A stretch of 38,036 nucleotides of DNA from Hyphomonadaceae bacterium BRH_c29. Lineage in GTDB: Bacteria; Pseudomonadota; Alphaproteobacteria; Caulobacterales; Hyphomonadaceae. The notes under the pieces are model-generated. The model had not been told where the DNA came from. It saw only the letters and a program-made list of their open reading frames with translations, and searched no databases. The stretch spans positions 1-38,036 of the forward strand of contig LADW01000080.1 in the NCBI GenBank assembly GCA_000961695.1, given 5' to 3'. Both the position numbers and the translations under genes were made by a program. Within the stretch, counting starts at the first letter, position 1. Every line of letters begins with the position of its first letter. Shown here one piece after another: positions 1 through 10,106 of the stretch.

Positions 1-602
1 GGCGCCGGTTCAGCGCACCGACCAGCCTGCTGGGCCGCGACATGCCCGTGATGGCGCCGTTCGGGGAGGGCCGCGAAGCCCGCCTGAAGCGCGGCCGCCT
101 GATCCACGCCCTGCTGCAATACCTGCCGGATGTCACGGAACCGGATCGCGAAGCGGCTGGCCGGAATTTCCTCGCGCGTGACGCCTCGCTCGAAGAAGCA
201 GAGCGCGAGGAAATGCTTTCTGCCGCGCTGGGCGTGCTGCACGATCCGGCCATGGCCGGCGTGTTTGCGCCGGGCGGGCGGGCCGAAGCCGCGATCATTG
301 GATCTTCCAAAGAACATCTTCCGGCAGATGTCGTCATCAATGGCCGGGTCGACCGGCTGGTCATTTCCGACAGGCAAGTCCTGATCGTGGATTTCAAGAC
401 AGACCAGCCCGCCCCGAAGGAAGTGTCCGGCGTTGGCGACAGTTATATGCTGCAGATGGCGGCCTATTGGGCCGTGCTGAAAGAGGCCTATTCGGAGCAC
501 GCCGTGCGGGCCGCACTCTGCTGGACAGACGGACCGAAACTGATGCCGCTGCCTGAAGAGATGCTGTTAGCCTCACTAAAGCGTGCGCGCAGTGAGGTTT
601 GA
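1..602 (+). CDS. addA: AddA helicase-nuclease, C-terminal end (partial)
   Basis: The gene enters from the left edge and is open from base 3 to the stop at 600-602; only about 199 C-terminal residues are present. The segment looks like the RecB-family (PDDEXK) nuclease domain of AddA, the subunit that unwinds and resects double-strand DNA breaks with AddB in alphaproteobacteria. Seen in the sequence: an N-terminal RGRLIHALLQ helix (the RG.xxHxLL motif), a GRVDRL segment followed by VLIVDFKTDQP, which carries the catalytic Asp and Lys of the nuclease, and a later QMAAY motif. trxA follows 58 bp downstream on the same strand, an addA-trxA order common in alphaproteobacteria. The helicase part and the real start lie outside the window. 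Confidence 0.85.
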   Translation, partial: RRFSAPTSLLGRDMPVMAPFGEGREARLKRGRLIHALLQYLPDVTEPDREAAGRNFLARDASLEEAEREEMLSAALGVLHDPAMAGVFAPGGRAEAAIIGSSKEHLPADVVINGRVDRLVISDRQVLIVDFKTDQPAPKEVSGVGDSYMLQMAAYWAVLKEAYSEHAVRAALCWTDGPKLMPLPEEMLLASLKRARSEV

Positions 603-660
603 CTTGCCCGAAGAGTCCCTATCTAGAAGCCTGTTGAACGAAAGACAGTGGAGCTTAGCC

Positions 661-981
661 ATGGCCGCAATCAATGTAACCGACGACGAATTCGACGGCG
701 TCATCGCCAATTCTGATGTCCCCGTCGTGGTGGATTTCTGGGCCGAATGGTGCGGCCCGTGCAAACAGATGTCGCCGCACCTTGAGGCTGTTGCCGAAGA
801 AATGGCCGGTCAGGTGAAGATCGCCAAGATCAATGTCGATGAAAACCCGATGACCGGCTCGAAATATGGCGTGCGCGGCATGCCAACCCTGATGCTGTTC
901 AAGGACGGCAAGGTCGCTGCCACGCATCTCGGCGCGATGAGCAAGCAGGCCATCGCGGACTGGATCAAGCAGTCGGCCTAA
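661..981 (+). CDS. trxA: Thioredoxin
   Basis: A 106-residue classical thioredoxin, the cytoplasmic dithiol reductant for ribonucleotide reductase, peroxiredoxins and methionine sulfoxide reductase. The active site WCGPC is at residues 30-34 (Cys31 and Cys34). It is preceded by the usual VVVDFWAEW strand and followed by the cis-proline loop RGMPTLMLF and a GKVAATHLGA end. Length and fold match the family exactly. The ATG at 661 is preferred over an in-frame upstream codon at 583 because it gives the normal N-terminus. The stop (979-981) lies one base from the stop of the convergent ABC gene, so the two genes meet tail to tail with no room for a conventional terminator. Confidence 0.97.
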   Translation: MAAINVTDDEFDGVIANSDVPVVVDFWAEWCGPCKQMSPHLEAVAEEMAGQVKIAKINVDENPMTGSKYGVRGMPTLMLFKDGKVAATHLGAMSKQAIADWIKQSA

Positions 982-982
982 A

Positions 983-1936
983 TCAGGCTGTTTCGCTGGT
1001 CAGCGACAGGAACACATCTTCCAGGTCGGGGGCTTCGGTGACGAGGTCCCCGATTCCGATTCCGGCCTGACGTACCTGTTCCAGAAGGCGACCGATTCCC
1101 GTCTCGCTGGTGCGGAACGTGATCGCCAGTTCGCCGGATTCCCGGATGGTCGCGTCGAGACCGGATAGGGCATCTGGTACGGCGGACAGCGGTTCTTTGG
1201 GCGTAATCGCCAGCGTCTTGTAGTCCAGACGTGCCAACAGCTGAGAGGTCGGCTCGCACGCAACGATCTCGCCATGGTTCACGATGGCAATCGTGTCGCA
1301 CAGCTCTTCAGCCTCTTCGAGATAGTGAGTCGTCAGGATGATCGTGGTGCCGCGATCATGCAGTTCGCGCACATAGGTCCACATCGACCGGCGCAACTCC
1401 ACGTCCACGCCTGCGGTTGGTTCGTCGAGAATCAGGACAGGCGGATTGTGGACCAGCGCCTTGGCCACCATCAGGCGCCGTTTCATGCCGCCGGACAGCT
1501 GACGCACATAGGCGTCTTTTTTGTCGTGGAGGCCCACAGCGGCGAGGATTTCGTCGGTCTGGCGCTCTTTCTTCGGCACACCGTAGAAGCCTGCCATCAG
1601 TTCCAGCATTTCATGCGGCGTGAAGAAGGGGTCGGCGACGATCTCCTGGTTCACAACGCCAATGGCGGCGCGGCTCTGGCGCGGATGCGCATCGATATCG
1701 AGGCCCCAGATCCGGGCCGTGCCGGAGGTCTTGTTGACGAGACCCGCCAGAATGTTGATGAAAGTCGACTTGCCCGCCCCGTTTGGCCCCAGAAGGCCGA
1801 AGATGGAGCCGCGCGGAATCTTGAGGTTGATGTTCTTCAGAGCATGCTTTTCAGGCATCTTGCCCGAGGCGGCGTACACTTTCTGAAGGTTTTCGACTTC
1901 GATCGCATTGTCCGGGGCGGCGTTTTGTTCAGTCAT
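983..1936 (-). CDS. ABC transporter ATP-binding protein (ABC-2 export type)
   Basis: A 317-residue ATPase subunit of the ABC-2 export class (CcmA/NodI/DrrA-like). Walker A GPNGAGKST is at residues 50-58, followed by a Q-loop (GVVNQEIV), the signature LSGGMKRRL, Walker B VLILDEPTAGVD and the switch His in LTTHYLEEAEELCD. A C-terminal extension of about 80 residues follows the ATPase core, as in drug or polysaccharide exporters of this class. The ATG at 1936 is chosen because AGAAGGA lies just upstream; an alternative ATG 24 bp earlier lacks a good site. No membrane permease gene lies beside it in the window, so its partner must be encoded elsewhere. The substrate cannot be deduced. Confidence 0.9.
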   Translation of the reverse strand: MTEQNAAPDNAIEVENLQKVYAASGKMPEKHALKNINLKIPRGSIFGLLGPNGAGKSTFINILAGLVNKTSGTARIWGLDIDAHPRQSRAAIGVVNQEIVADPFFTPHEMLELMAGFYGVPKKERQTDEILAAVGLHDKKDAYVRQLSGGMKRRLMVAKALVHNPPVLILDEPTAGVDVELRRSMWTYVRELHDRGTTIILTTHYLEEAEELCDTIAIVNHGEIVACEPTSQLLARLDYKTLAITPKEPLSAVPDALSGLDATIRESGELAITFRTSETGIGRLLEQVRQAGIGIGDLVTEAPDLEDVFLSLTSETA

Positions 1937-2056
1937 CCGGTCCTTCTTTCGCTGCGGCATGGCGGTGCTTGCGCGGTTCTCTGGTGCGCTTTAGGTAGGG
2001 CGGTGATGCGGGGCGAACAAGCCACGCAAAGCTCACAGGAGTGGATAGGCTAGGCC

Positions 2057-2260
2057 ATGGCGACGAAGCGCGATGTATTTTCCCCGCCCGAAATGGTGAT
2101 GGTCACCAATCACAAGGTCTCCTGCAATGGCGGCGGCGGGGCGCTTGGGCACCCCAAAGTCTGGTATGAGATGGGCGACGAGGACTTCGTCGAGTGCAAA
2201 TACTGCGACCGTCGCTTCGTCCTGATCGGTGGCAAGGAAGATCCCGGGCGCGCCCGCTGA
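2057..2260 (+). CDS. CHCC zinc-finger protein (NDUFS6-like)
   Basis: A 67-residue protein of the zf-CHCC family, related to the mitochondrial complex I accessory subunit NDUFS6 and widespread in alphaproteobacteria. The probable zinc ligands are Cys23, His32, Cys47 and Cys50, within the pattern C-GGGGALGHP-...-CKYC. The length is typical for the bacterial members. It lies 28 bp upstream of the FAD monooxygenase gene on the same strand and may share its transcript. The role in bacteria is not settled; an association with respiratory complex I or zinc binding is inference from the family. Confidence 0.88.
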   Translation: MATKRDVFSPPEMVMVTNHKVSCNGGGGALGHPKVWYEMGDEDFVECKYCDRRFVLIGGKEDPGRAR

Positions 2261-2288
2261 TCTGATCTGAAAAAGGAGCCGACTGATC

Positions 2289-3473
2289 ATGCATGTTCTT
2301 GTCGTCGGTGGAGGGATTGGCGGTCTGACGGCTGCGCTGGCGCTGGAAAAGCGCGGCCACACGGTAACTGTCGCCGAGCAATCCGGTGTGATCAGCGAAG
2401 TTGGGGCCGGCCTCCAGCTCAGCCCGAATGCCACCAAAGTCCTGAGCGCACTGGGCGTCGGCGCCCGCGTCATGACCGATGCATTCCGCCCGCAAGCGGC
2501 CGAGATGCGCTGGGGCAGGGGCGGCGCAAAGATTTTCGACATTCCGCTGCGCAAGTTCGCCGTGAACCGCTGGGGCGCCGAATATATCCACGTTCACCGG
2601 GCGGACCTGATCGAAGCCCTGCGTGCCGAACTGGAAGCCCGCGCGCCGGACGCGCTTCGTCTGGGCCGCCGGCTGGAGCGCTACGAGAATCGCGGCGACA
2701 AGATCGTCGCGCACTTTGTTGGTGGCGAATCGATTGAGGCAGACCTGCTGGTCGGCGCCGATGGCATCCACTCCGCTGTTCGTGCGCAGATGCTGGGGCC
2801 GGACAAGCCGGAATTCACCGGCTGTGTGGCCTGGCGGGCAACCGCGCCTGTTTCAGCTCTGGGCGATAACGCGCCGCCGCCGACCGCGTGTGTCTGGGCC
2901 GGTCCACGCCGTCACGCGGTGACCTATCTGCTGCGTAGGGGCAGCCTCGCCAATTTCGTCGGCGTGGTGGAGCACAAGGAGCCCGGCGAGGAATCCTGGA
3001 CCGCGGTCGGCGCCAAGGATCAGGCCCTGAAAGACTTCAAAGGCTGGCATCCGAGTGTCACCGCGATCATCGAAGCCGCCGGCACCGTCAATCGCTGGGC
3101 GCTCTTTGGCCGCAAACCGCTGCCGAAATGGAGCGACGGCCGCGCCACGTTGCTCGGCGATTCCTGCCATCCGATGCTACCATTCCTGGCGCAGGGCGCC
3201 GCCATGGCCATCGAGGATGCCTGGGCGCTCGCCGCCTGTCTCGAAGCGGATGCGGACGTGTCCGCAGCGCTCGCCGCCTATGAAGCCCGCCGCAAACCGC
3301 GCGTGACCAAGGTGCAGGCCGGGGCCCGCGCCAATGCGAAACTCTTCCATCGTGGCAATCCGATCACCCGTTTCGGCACCTATGTGCCCATGTGGATGGC
3401 GGCGCAGGCCGCGCCGGGCTTCATCAATTCCCGCAACGACTGGATTTATTCGCACGACGAAACGTCCATCTGA
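2289..3473 (+). CDS. FAD-dependent aromatic-ring monooxygenase (salicylate hydroxylase-like)
   Basis: A 394-residue class A flavoprotein monooxygenase related to salicylate/3-hydroxybenzoate hydroxylases, which use NAD(P)H and O2 to hydroxylate an aromatic or related substrate. Seen: the N-terminal Rossmann dinucleotide fold VGGGIGGLTAALALEKRG (from residue 5), an ELQLSPNA-like segment (GLQLSPNATKVL), the central GADGIHSAVR motif, and the C-terminal FAD-ribityl motif LLGDSCHPMLPFLAQGA. The length fits the family. No ring-cleavage or other aromatic catabolism genes lie next to it, so the substrate is unknown. The ATG at 2289 is preceded by AAAAGGAG about 10 bp upstream. Confidence 0.88.
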   Translation: MHVLVVGGGIGGLTAALALEKRGHTVTVAEQSGVISEVGAGLQLSPNATKVLSALGVGARVMTDAFRPQAAEMRWGRGGAKIFDIPLRKFAVNRWGAEYIHVHRADLIEALRAELEARAPDALRLGRRLERYENRGDKIVAHFVGGESIEADLLVGADGIHSAVRAQMLGPDKPEFTGCVAWRATAPVSALGDNAPPPTACVWAGPRRHAVTYLLRRGSLANFVGVVEHKEPGEESWTAVGAKDQALKDFKGWHPSVTAIIEAAGTVNRWALFGRKPLPKWSDGRATLLGDSCHPMLPFLAQGAAMAIEDAWALAACLEADADVSAALAAYEARRKPRVTKVQAGARANAKLFHRGNPITRFGTYVPMWMAAQAAPGFINSRNDWIYSHDETSI

Positions 3474-3549
3474 CGGGCGCTGGCAACGCTTGCCTCTGAT
3501 CTGCCGTTAGGGCAGGTAGGGCGTCCCCTCAAACAGGTTCGGACGGGCA

Positions 3550-4920
3550 ATGCTTTCCATTCTAGATCTCTTTCGCGTCGGAATTGGCCCGTCGAGTTCC
3601 CACACTGTGGGGCCGATCCGGATTGCGAACCGCTTCCTCGCCAGCCTCGGCGACGGGGTAGCTGAGGTGGCGCGGATCGAAGTCGAACTGCAGGGCTCGC
3701 TGGCCCTCACGGGCGCCGGGCACGCGACCCCCAAGGCGGTGATGCTCGGCTTGCTTGGGTTCGAGCCCGAGACGCTGGACCCCGAAGCCGCCGACCGGGA
3801 TGTCGCCACGCTCGAAGGCTCCCGCACGCTGCCCCTCCCGGATGGCCGAAGCATCGCCTTCAATCCGGCCACGGACATTGTGTTCGCCTATCACATCCTG
3901 CCCAGCCTCCACCCGAACGGCATGCGCCTGCGCGCCTTTGATGCGGCGGGCGACGTGCTGGACGACCAGACCTGGTATTCCACCGGCGGCGGCTTCATCG
4001 CCACAGAGCGACAGTTGCAGCGTCCGGTCGAGGATGACATCCTGCCCGTCGGGCCTGACGTGCCGCACCCCTTCGGCTCGGCAGCAGACCTGCTCGGCAT
4101 CTGCGCCGCGACAGGCAACAGCATCGCAGGCGTGATCCTTTCCAACGAAGACGCCATGCGCCCGCGCGCCGAGACCGAAGCCGCCCTCGACAGGATCGCG
4201 GATGTCATGCTCGCCTGTATCGAGCGGGGCCTCGTGCGCGAAGGCACGCTGCCGGGCGGGCTGAAAGTGCGCCGCCGCGCGCCGGACCTCTGGAAGAAGC
4301 TGCAAGCCAATCCACAGTCCAACGAGCGCGAGCAATTGTTCGACTGGCTCAATGTCTACGCTATGGCCGTCAACGAAGAGAACGCCAATGGCGGCCAGGT
4401 CGTGACCGCGCCGACCAATGGCGCCGCCGGGATCATTCCTTCCGTCATCCGTTACTATTGCGCCGACGCGGAGGACAAGACCGATCGTCTGCGCCGCTTC
4501 CTGTTGACCGCCGGCGGTATTGGCCTGCTGTACAAACAGCGCGCCTCGATCTCCGGGGCGGAGATGGGCTGTCAGGGGGAGGTGGGCGTTGCCTGCTCCA
4601 TGGCAGCAGCCGGCCTCGCTTCTGTTTGGGGCGGTAGCCCGCAGCAAGTCTGCAATGCCGCCGAGATCGGCATGGAACACAATCTGGGCCTCACCTGCGA
4701 CCCTGTTGGCGGCCTCGTCCAGATCCCCTGCATCGAGCGCAACGCCATTGGCGCGGTGAAAGCCGCCAATGCCGCGCGCCTTGCGCTTCACTCGGTCGAA
4801 CAGGCCCGTGTGTCGCTTGATCAGGTGATCGAGACCATGCGCCAGACGGGCATGGACATGTCCTCCAAATACAAGGAAACCTCTCAGGGCGGCCTTGCTG
4901 TGAACGTAATCGAGTGTTGA
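3550..4920 (+). CDS. sdaA: L-serine ammonia-lyase (single-chain iron-sulfur type)
   Basis: A 456-residue L-serine dehydratase converting L-serine to pyruvate and ammonia. It is the fused form, with the beta domain first (start [22 protein letters not shown]) and the alpha domain after it. Three cysteines expected to hold the oxygen-labile [4Fe-4S] cluster are visible: Cys341 in [11 protein letters not shown], Cys383 in LTCDPVGG and Cys394 in IPCIERNA, with the 42- and 11-residue spacing typical of the family. The substrate-binding motif [12 protein letters not shown] is also present. Length matches E. coli SdaA/SdaB (about 455). A long open frame on the opposite strand here is only a codon-bias shadow. 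Confidence 0.96.
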   Translation: MLSILDLFRVGIGPSSSHTVGPIRIANRFLASLGDGVAEVARIEVELQGSLALTGAGHATPKAVMLGLLGFEPETLDPEAADRDVATLEGSRTLPLPDGRSIAFNPATDIVFAYHILPSLHPNGMRLRAFDAAGDVLDDQTWYSTGGGFIATERQLQRPVEDDILPVGPDVPHPFGSAADLLGICAATGNSIAGVILSNEDAMRPRAETEAALDRIADVMLACIERGLVREGTLPGGLKVRRRAPDLWKKLQANPQSNEREQLFDWLNVYAMAVNEENANGGQVVTAPTNGAAGIIPSVIRYYCADAEDKTDRLRRFLLTAGGIGLLYKQRASISGAEMGCQGEVGVACSMAAAGLASVWGGSPQQVCNAAEIGMEHNLGLTCDPVGGLVQIPCIERNAIGAVKAANAARLALHSVEQARVSLDQVIETMRQTGMDMSSKYKETSQGGLAVNVIEC

Positions 4921-4967
4921 GCGTTCTGTTCTTGCGTTGAGTGACACGCGACAACCTGGAGCCCTGC

Positions 4968-5567
4968 ATGGCGAACGTCCACAATCTGTCTTCTTTGCTG
5001 CATAGTCTCGAGTCTGAGACCGAAGGTGAGGCGGTGACCGTGCGGGCCATGCTGAACGCGGTCGGGCGGCGCTCCTACGGCCCGATCCTGCTCTTGCTGG
5101 GCTTTCTGGCGCTGAGCCCCCTGACCATCATTCCGGGCGCCACCTGGCTGGTCGCCATCATGACCCTGCTGATCGCGGGGCAGATCCTGATCGGGCGGCC
5201 TTTCCCGTGGATTCCTTCCCGCTTCCAGAAGATCGAATTTCCCCGCTCGGCGCTGCTTCAGGGCATCAAACTTGCTGACCCCTATGTCTGCCAGATCGAC
5301 CGGTTCCTGAAGCCGCGCCTGGCCTTTCTGACAGCGCCACTATTTGCGCCCGGTGTGGCGCTGATCTGCATTGCGGCGGCCATCTTGACCATTCCACTGG
5401 GTCTTGTGCCGTTCGGCCCGGTCCTGCCGGGATTGACCGTGTTCCTGTTCGGCCTCGCCCTGACGGCCCGCGACGGCATTGTCCTGATCTTTGCGGTGCT
5501 TGGGCTCGCCGCGGCGTGCTGGCTGCTCTTTCGGCTGTGGGGGCGGATCAGCGGCGCCTTTGCTTGA
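4968..5567 (+). CDS. ExoD-like exopolysaccharide synthesis membrane protein
   Basis: A 199-residue integral membrane protein of the ExoD family (named after the Rhizobium gene affecting exopolysaccharide production). Features: a soluble N-terminal segment of about 40 residues, then the hallmark RSYGPILLLLGFLALSPLTIIPG, several hydrophobic segments, and the usual amphipathic stretch with PFPWIPSRFQKIEFPR. The ATG at 4968 is preferred over a GTG at 4941 because CTGGAG lies 8 bp upstream and it gives the normal length. No polysaccharide biosynthesis genes are adjacent, so the functional name is by family only. Confidence 0.85.
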   Translation: MANVHNLSSLLHSLESETEGEAVTVRAMLNAVGRRSYGPILLLLGFLALSPLTIIPGATWLVAIMTLLIAGQILIGRPFPWIPSRFQKIEFPRSALLQGIKLADPYVCQIDRFLKPRLAFLTAPLFAPGVALICIAAAILTIPLGLVPFGPVLPGLTVFLFGLALTARDGIVLIFAVLGLAAACWLLFRLWGRISGAFA

Positions 5568-5636
5568 CGCCGGGGACGGCCTTTGTGGCCGGCAAAGGCT
5601 GGGTTACGCTCACGCAAACGTCAAGCGGAGTGCCCG

Positions 5637-7567
<1,931 letters not shown>

Positions 7568-7584
7568 GATCGGGGGGAATGGCG

Positions 7585-8442
7585 ATGGCGTACGAGCAGA
7601 TCCTTTTGGAAAAGGATGGCCCGGCCGCCATCATCATCTTCAACCGGCCGGACAAGCTGAATGCCTACACCGCGCAGATGGGGCAGGAACTGACCCATGC
7701 GGTGAATGCCTGCGACATGGATGATGACGTGCGCGGCGTGATCCTGACCGGTGCGGGCCGGCATTTCTGCGCCGGGGCGGACATATCGGACGGGGCAGGC
7801 GCCTTCGATACGAAGAGCGGCTCTGGCGCGAAGAATTTCGGCAAAGTGGAAGAGGGCAAGCCCAGCAATGGGGCGGGCTTCATCGGCGCGCTCTATGGCT
7901 GCCGGAAGCCCCTCATTGCGGCGTTCAACGGCGCCGCCGTTGGGGTTGGCCTGACGATGGCTCTGCCGACAGACATCAAGATCGCATCGGAGAAGGCGAA
8001 GTTCGGCTTTGTCTTCTCCCAGCGGGGCTTGCCGCCAGAGGCGGGCTCTGCCTGGTTTCTGCCTCAGCTCGTCGGTCTGCCACAGGCGCTTCGCTGGTGT
8101 ATGACCGGCAAGGTGTTCGAAGCTCAGGAGGCTCTGGACGGTGGGCTCATCAGCGAAATCCATGCGCCGGATGATCTGCTGCCGGCAGCCAAGCGAATCG
8201 TCGCCGAGATCGCGGCCAACACGGCGCCAGTCTCGGTCGCGCTCGTGCGCCAGCTTCTCTGGCGATTCGGCCCGGCGGCAGATCCGTTCGAGCTTCTCAA
8301 GGTCGATGGACGATTCGCGATGGGGCTTGGCGCGTCGCCGGACGTGAAAGAGGGGGTGACCGCGTTTCTGGAAAAGCGCGCGCCGGATTTCCCGGGCAAG
8401 GTTTCGACCGACATGCCGGAAGGCTATCCATGGTGGGAATAG
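7585..8442 (+). CDS. Enoyl-CoA hydratase/isomerase family protein (crotonase)
   Basis: A 285-residue crotonase-superfamily enzyme acting on acyl-CoA thioesters. The oxyanion-hole segments are visible: GAGRHFCAGADIS in the first half and AFNGAAVGVGLTMALPTDIKIAS in the second, followed by FGFVFSQRGLPPEAGSAW, where the acidic catalytic residue normally sits (PPEAGS). The ATG at 7585 is chosen over the ATG at 7579 because the GGGGGGA ribosome site is then about 6 bp away; with 7579 it would abut the codon. Together with the nitronate monooxygenase-like gene upstream it suggests a small fatty-acyl or branched-acid degradation unit. The exact substrate is not visible. Confidence 0.9.
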   Translation: MAYEQILLEKDGPAAIIIFNRPDKLNAYTAQMGQELTHAVNACDMDDDVRGVILTGAGRHFCAGADISDGAGAFDTKSGSGAKNFGKVEEGKPSNGAGFIGALYGCRKPLIAAFNGAAVGVGLTMALPTDIKIASEKAKFGFVFSQRGLPPEAGSAWFLPQLVGLPQALRWCMTGKVFEAQEALDGGLISEIHAPDDLLPAAKRIVAEIAANTAPVSVALVRQLLWRFGPAADPFELLKVDGRFAMGLGASPDVKEGVTAFLEKRAPDFPGKVSTDMPEGYPWWE

Positions 8443-8477
8443 ACGAACGTGCCTGACACTCCGCAAAGGGCCGCGCT

Positions 8478-8522
8478 TTATACGGTCCTTACATGGTGTT
8501 TATATCGTGTTTTATACGGTCC
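8478..8522 (+). repeat. 45-bp repeat of 11-bp phased units, copy 1
   Basis: Four direct units of 11, 11, 11 and 12 bp follow one another, each a variant of TTATAYGGTSY; the first and last units both contain TTATACGGTCC. The same 45-bp arrangement occurs in reverse orientation at 36888-36932, with about 40 of 45 positions identical, while the flanks do not match. It sits between the crotonase stop and the left end of the IS481-type element. Function unknown; an iteron-like protein-binding array or a small dispersed repeat are possibilities. Confidence 0.8.
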
Positions 8523-8566
8523 TTGCCCGGCGAAAACGTGTTGGATTGACGGGGAATGAGCGGCTC

Positions 8567-8610
8567 GAGACATGGGTGACAGATTGTACCGGACACATGG
8601 GTAACACTTT
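8567..8610 (+). repeat. IS481-type left terminal inverted repeat
   Basis: The 44-bp left end contains two direct copies of the motif ACATGGGTRACA (at 8570-8581 and 8595-8606), 25 bp apart. The right end shows the same bipartite layout in reverse. Such doubled motifs probably form two transposase-binding sites per end. Confidence 0.8.
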
Positions 8611-8631
8611 CCGCTTTGACGGGAGGTTGCG

Positions 8632-9804
8632 ATGCCATGGAAGGAACAATCGAAAATGGACGAGAGACTGCGCTTTGTCGCCCGCCGGCTGGAGGGTGAA
8701 TTGATGACGGATCTTTGCCGGGAGTTCGGAATTTCGCGCAAGACCGGCTACAAGATCTTCAATCGCTACAAGGAAGAGGGGCTGATCGCCCTGGAGGATC
8801 GCTCCCGACGGCCGGTGCGGTATGCCAATCAGCTGCCGGTGCCGATCGAGCAGGCGATCATCGATGCCAAAAAGGACAAGCCCCACTGGGGCGCCCGCAA
8901 GATCAGGGAGCTCCTGGTGCGCCGCCTTGCAGGTGACGTGCGCATTCCCGCCCGCTCGACCATCCATGCTGTTCTCGACCGCTACGGCCTTGTGAAGCGG
9001 GCAGGCAAGAGGCGCCAGAGGGCATTGGGAACCTCCCTTTCATCCGGATCGGTTCCCAATGCCCTCTGGTGTGTCGACTTCAAGGGAGAGTTCCGTCTCG
9101 GCAATCAGGCATATTGTTACCCGTTGACCGTAACCGACCATGCCTCTCGTTTCATCCTGGCCTGCGAGGCATTGGAGGGCACAAAGGAAGTGCCGGTCAT
9201 TGAGGCCTTTCATACCCTGTTCCGGGCGCGTGGCCTGCCCGATGCCATACGTTCGGACAATGGCGTCCCGTTTGCCAGTCCCAACGGGCTCTACAATCTC
9301 TCGAAACTCTCTGTCTGGTGGCTCAGACTCGGCGTCGCCATCGAACGCATCAAGCCAGGCCATCCGCAGCAGAATGGCCGGCATGAGCGCATGCACCTGA
9401 CCCTGAAGCAGGAAACCACCCGGCCGGCCTGCGAAAATCACCTGCAACAGCAGGTGCGGTTCGATGATTTCGTCAGGGAATACAACACCGAACGCCCGCA
9501 TGAAGGCCTCGCCATGGCGACCCCTGCTGAGATCTACACGCCGTCATCCCGCATCTATGACGGCCTGCCAGACATCGATTATCCCTTCCATGATCGCGAG
9601 GTCCTGATAACCGCCTGCGGCCGGATCTGCATGCACCGGAAGAAAATCAATATCTCCACCGTGCTCGCCGGTCAGCGTGTCGGCATAAGGGAAGTCGACG
9701 ACGGCATATGGCTCGTCTCCTTCATGCACTATGACCTCGGATACATTGACCTCGAGCAGAGAACCCTGCAGACAATCGACAACCCGTTCGGAGCAAAAGT
9801 GTAA
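8632..9804 (+). CDS. IS481 family transposase
   Basis: A 390-residue DDE transposase. An N-terminal helix-turn-helix (LCREFGISRKTGYKIFNRY, about residues 29-47) is followed by an IS481-like linker (GARKIRELL) and an rve integrase core. The acidic triad is visible as Asp149 (VDFKG), Asp209 (RSDNGVPF) and Glu252 (NGRHERMH). The C-terminal domain resembles the beta-rich tail of IS481/IS3-type enzymes (GQRVGIREVDDGIW). The ATG at 8632 has GGGAGG about 6 bp upstream. The frame is intact and ends inside the right terminal repeat (stop 9802-9804), so the element may still be active. Confidence 0.93.
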   Translation: MPWKEQSKMDERLRFVARRLEGELMTDLCREFGISRKTGYKIFNRYKEEGLIALEDRSRRPVRYANQLPVPIEQAIIDAKKDKPHWGARKIRELLVRRLAGDVRIPARSTIHAVLDRYGLVKRAGKRRQRALGTSLSSGSVPNALWCVDFKGEFRLGNQAYCYPLTVTDHASRFILACEALEGTKEVPVIEAFHTLFRARGLPDAIRSDNGVPFASPNGLYNLSKLSVWWLRLGVAIERIKPGHPQQNGRHERMHLTLKQETTRPACENHLQQQVRFDDFVREYNTERPHEGLAMATPAEIYTPSSRIYDGLPDIDYPFHDREVLITACGRICMHRKKINISTVLAGQRVGIREVDDGIWLVSFMHYDLGYIDLEQRTLQTIDNPFGAKV

Positions 9805-9839
9805 CCCATCTCTCCGGTACATACTGTTACCTATGTCTC
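9796..9839 (-). repeat. IS481-type right terminal inverted repeat
   Basis: The reverse complement of this 44-bp segment aligns along its whole length with the left end; both have a central TGTACCGGA block and two copies of an ACATRGGTWACA-like motif. The transposase stop codon lies within it. Confidence 0.8.
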
Positions 9840-9860
9840 CGGGTCGGACAGAAGGGAAAG

Positions 9861-9936
9861 TGGCTCCGCGAGTAGGACTCGAACCTACGACCGGGCGATT
9901 AACAGTCGCCTGCTCTACCAACTGAGCTATCGCGGA
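9861..9936 (-). tRNA. tRNA-Asn (GTT)
   Basis: Read on the minus strand, a 76-nt cloverleaf including encoded CCA. The acceptor arm is TCCGCGA paired with TCGCGGA, discriminator G, D-arm AGCTCAGTTGGTAGAGC, anticodon loop CTGTTAA with anticodon GTT, and T-arm with GGTTCGAGTCC. No intron. It is transcribed away from the tRNA-Cys gene and toward the IS481-type element, which ends 21 bp beyond its 3' end. Confidence 0.97.
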
Positions 9937-10033
9937 ACAGCTGAAGCGGGGGTATTACCAGACCGATCCACCGGTTCAAGCCCTCTGTTGCTGCCATCGG
10001 CACAATTCTTTCAGAACCCACCAGAAAAAAGCA

Positions 10034-10065
10034 CAAAAAAAGGGCGGGAGATTGTGTCTCCCGCC
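10034..10065 (-). terminator. Rho-independent terminator
   Basis: A perfect 9-bp stem (GGCGGGAGA / TCTCCCGCC, 10043-10065) with a 5-base loop, followed on the minus strand by seven U residues (A-tract 10035-10041 on the plus strand). It serves a minus-strand transcript coming from the tRNA-Cys side or the candidate small RNA. Confidence 0.85.
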
Positions 10066-10106
10066 GAGGCGTTGGGTGATGGTGGGTGTCTCCAAGAGAA
10101 GACACG
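10034..10106 (-). ncRNA. Candidate small RNA with two hairpins
   Basis: On the minus strand a stem-loop (GTGTCT / AGACAC arms, 10086-10105) is followed by about 20 unpaired bases and then a strong GC-rich terminator hairpin with a U-tract (10034-10065). No protein gene on this strand ends nearby: the only upstream minus-strand gene is tRNA-Cys at 10256-10329. So the terminator ends either an extended tRNA-Cys transcript or a separate RNA of about 70 nt. A GTTAAC pair immediately upstream (10106-10131) could be its control region. This is inference from structure alone. Confidence 0.35.

Larger units (their letters stand above)
8567..9839 (+). mobile_element. Complete IS481-type insertion sequence
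   Basis: A 1273-bp element bounded by 44-bp imperfect terminal inverted repeats (8567-8610 and 9796-9839) with one intact transposase gene between them. Both ends begin GAGACAT. No clear target-site duplication could be recognised next to the ends, so the exact boundaries may be off by a few bases or the duplication has decayed. The right end lies 21 bp from the encoded CCA end of tRNA-Asn. Confidence 0.85.

Noticed and set aside
3562..4947. A 461-codon open frame on the minus strand across sdaA
   Set aside because: It mirrors the L-serine dehydratase gene, is rich in His/Arg/Gly as expected for shadow frames, and shows no recognisable domain.
8478..8522. CRISPR array or tandem iterons of a plasmid origin
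   Set aside because: The units are only 11 bp with no unique spacers, and no replication initiator or cas gene is nearby.
9899..10105. A small minus-strand frame with a GTG start at 10105
   Set aside because: It runs through the terminator hairpin and into tRNA-Asn, so it is not a plausible protein gene; the RNA interpretation fits better.
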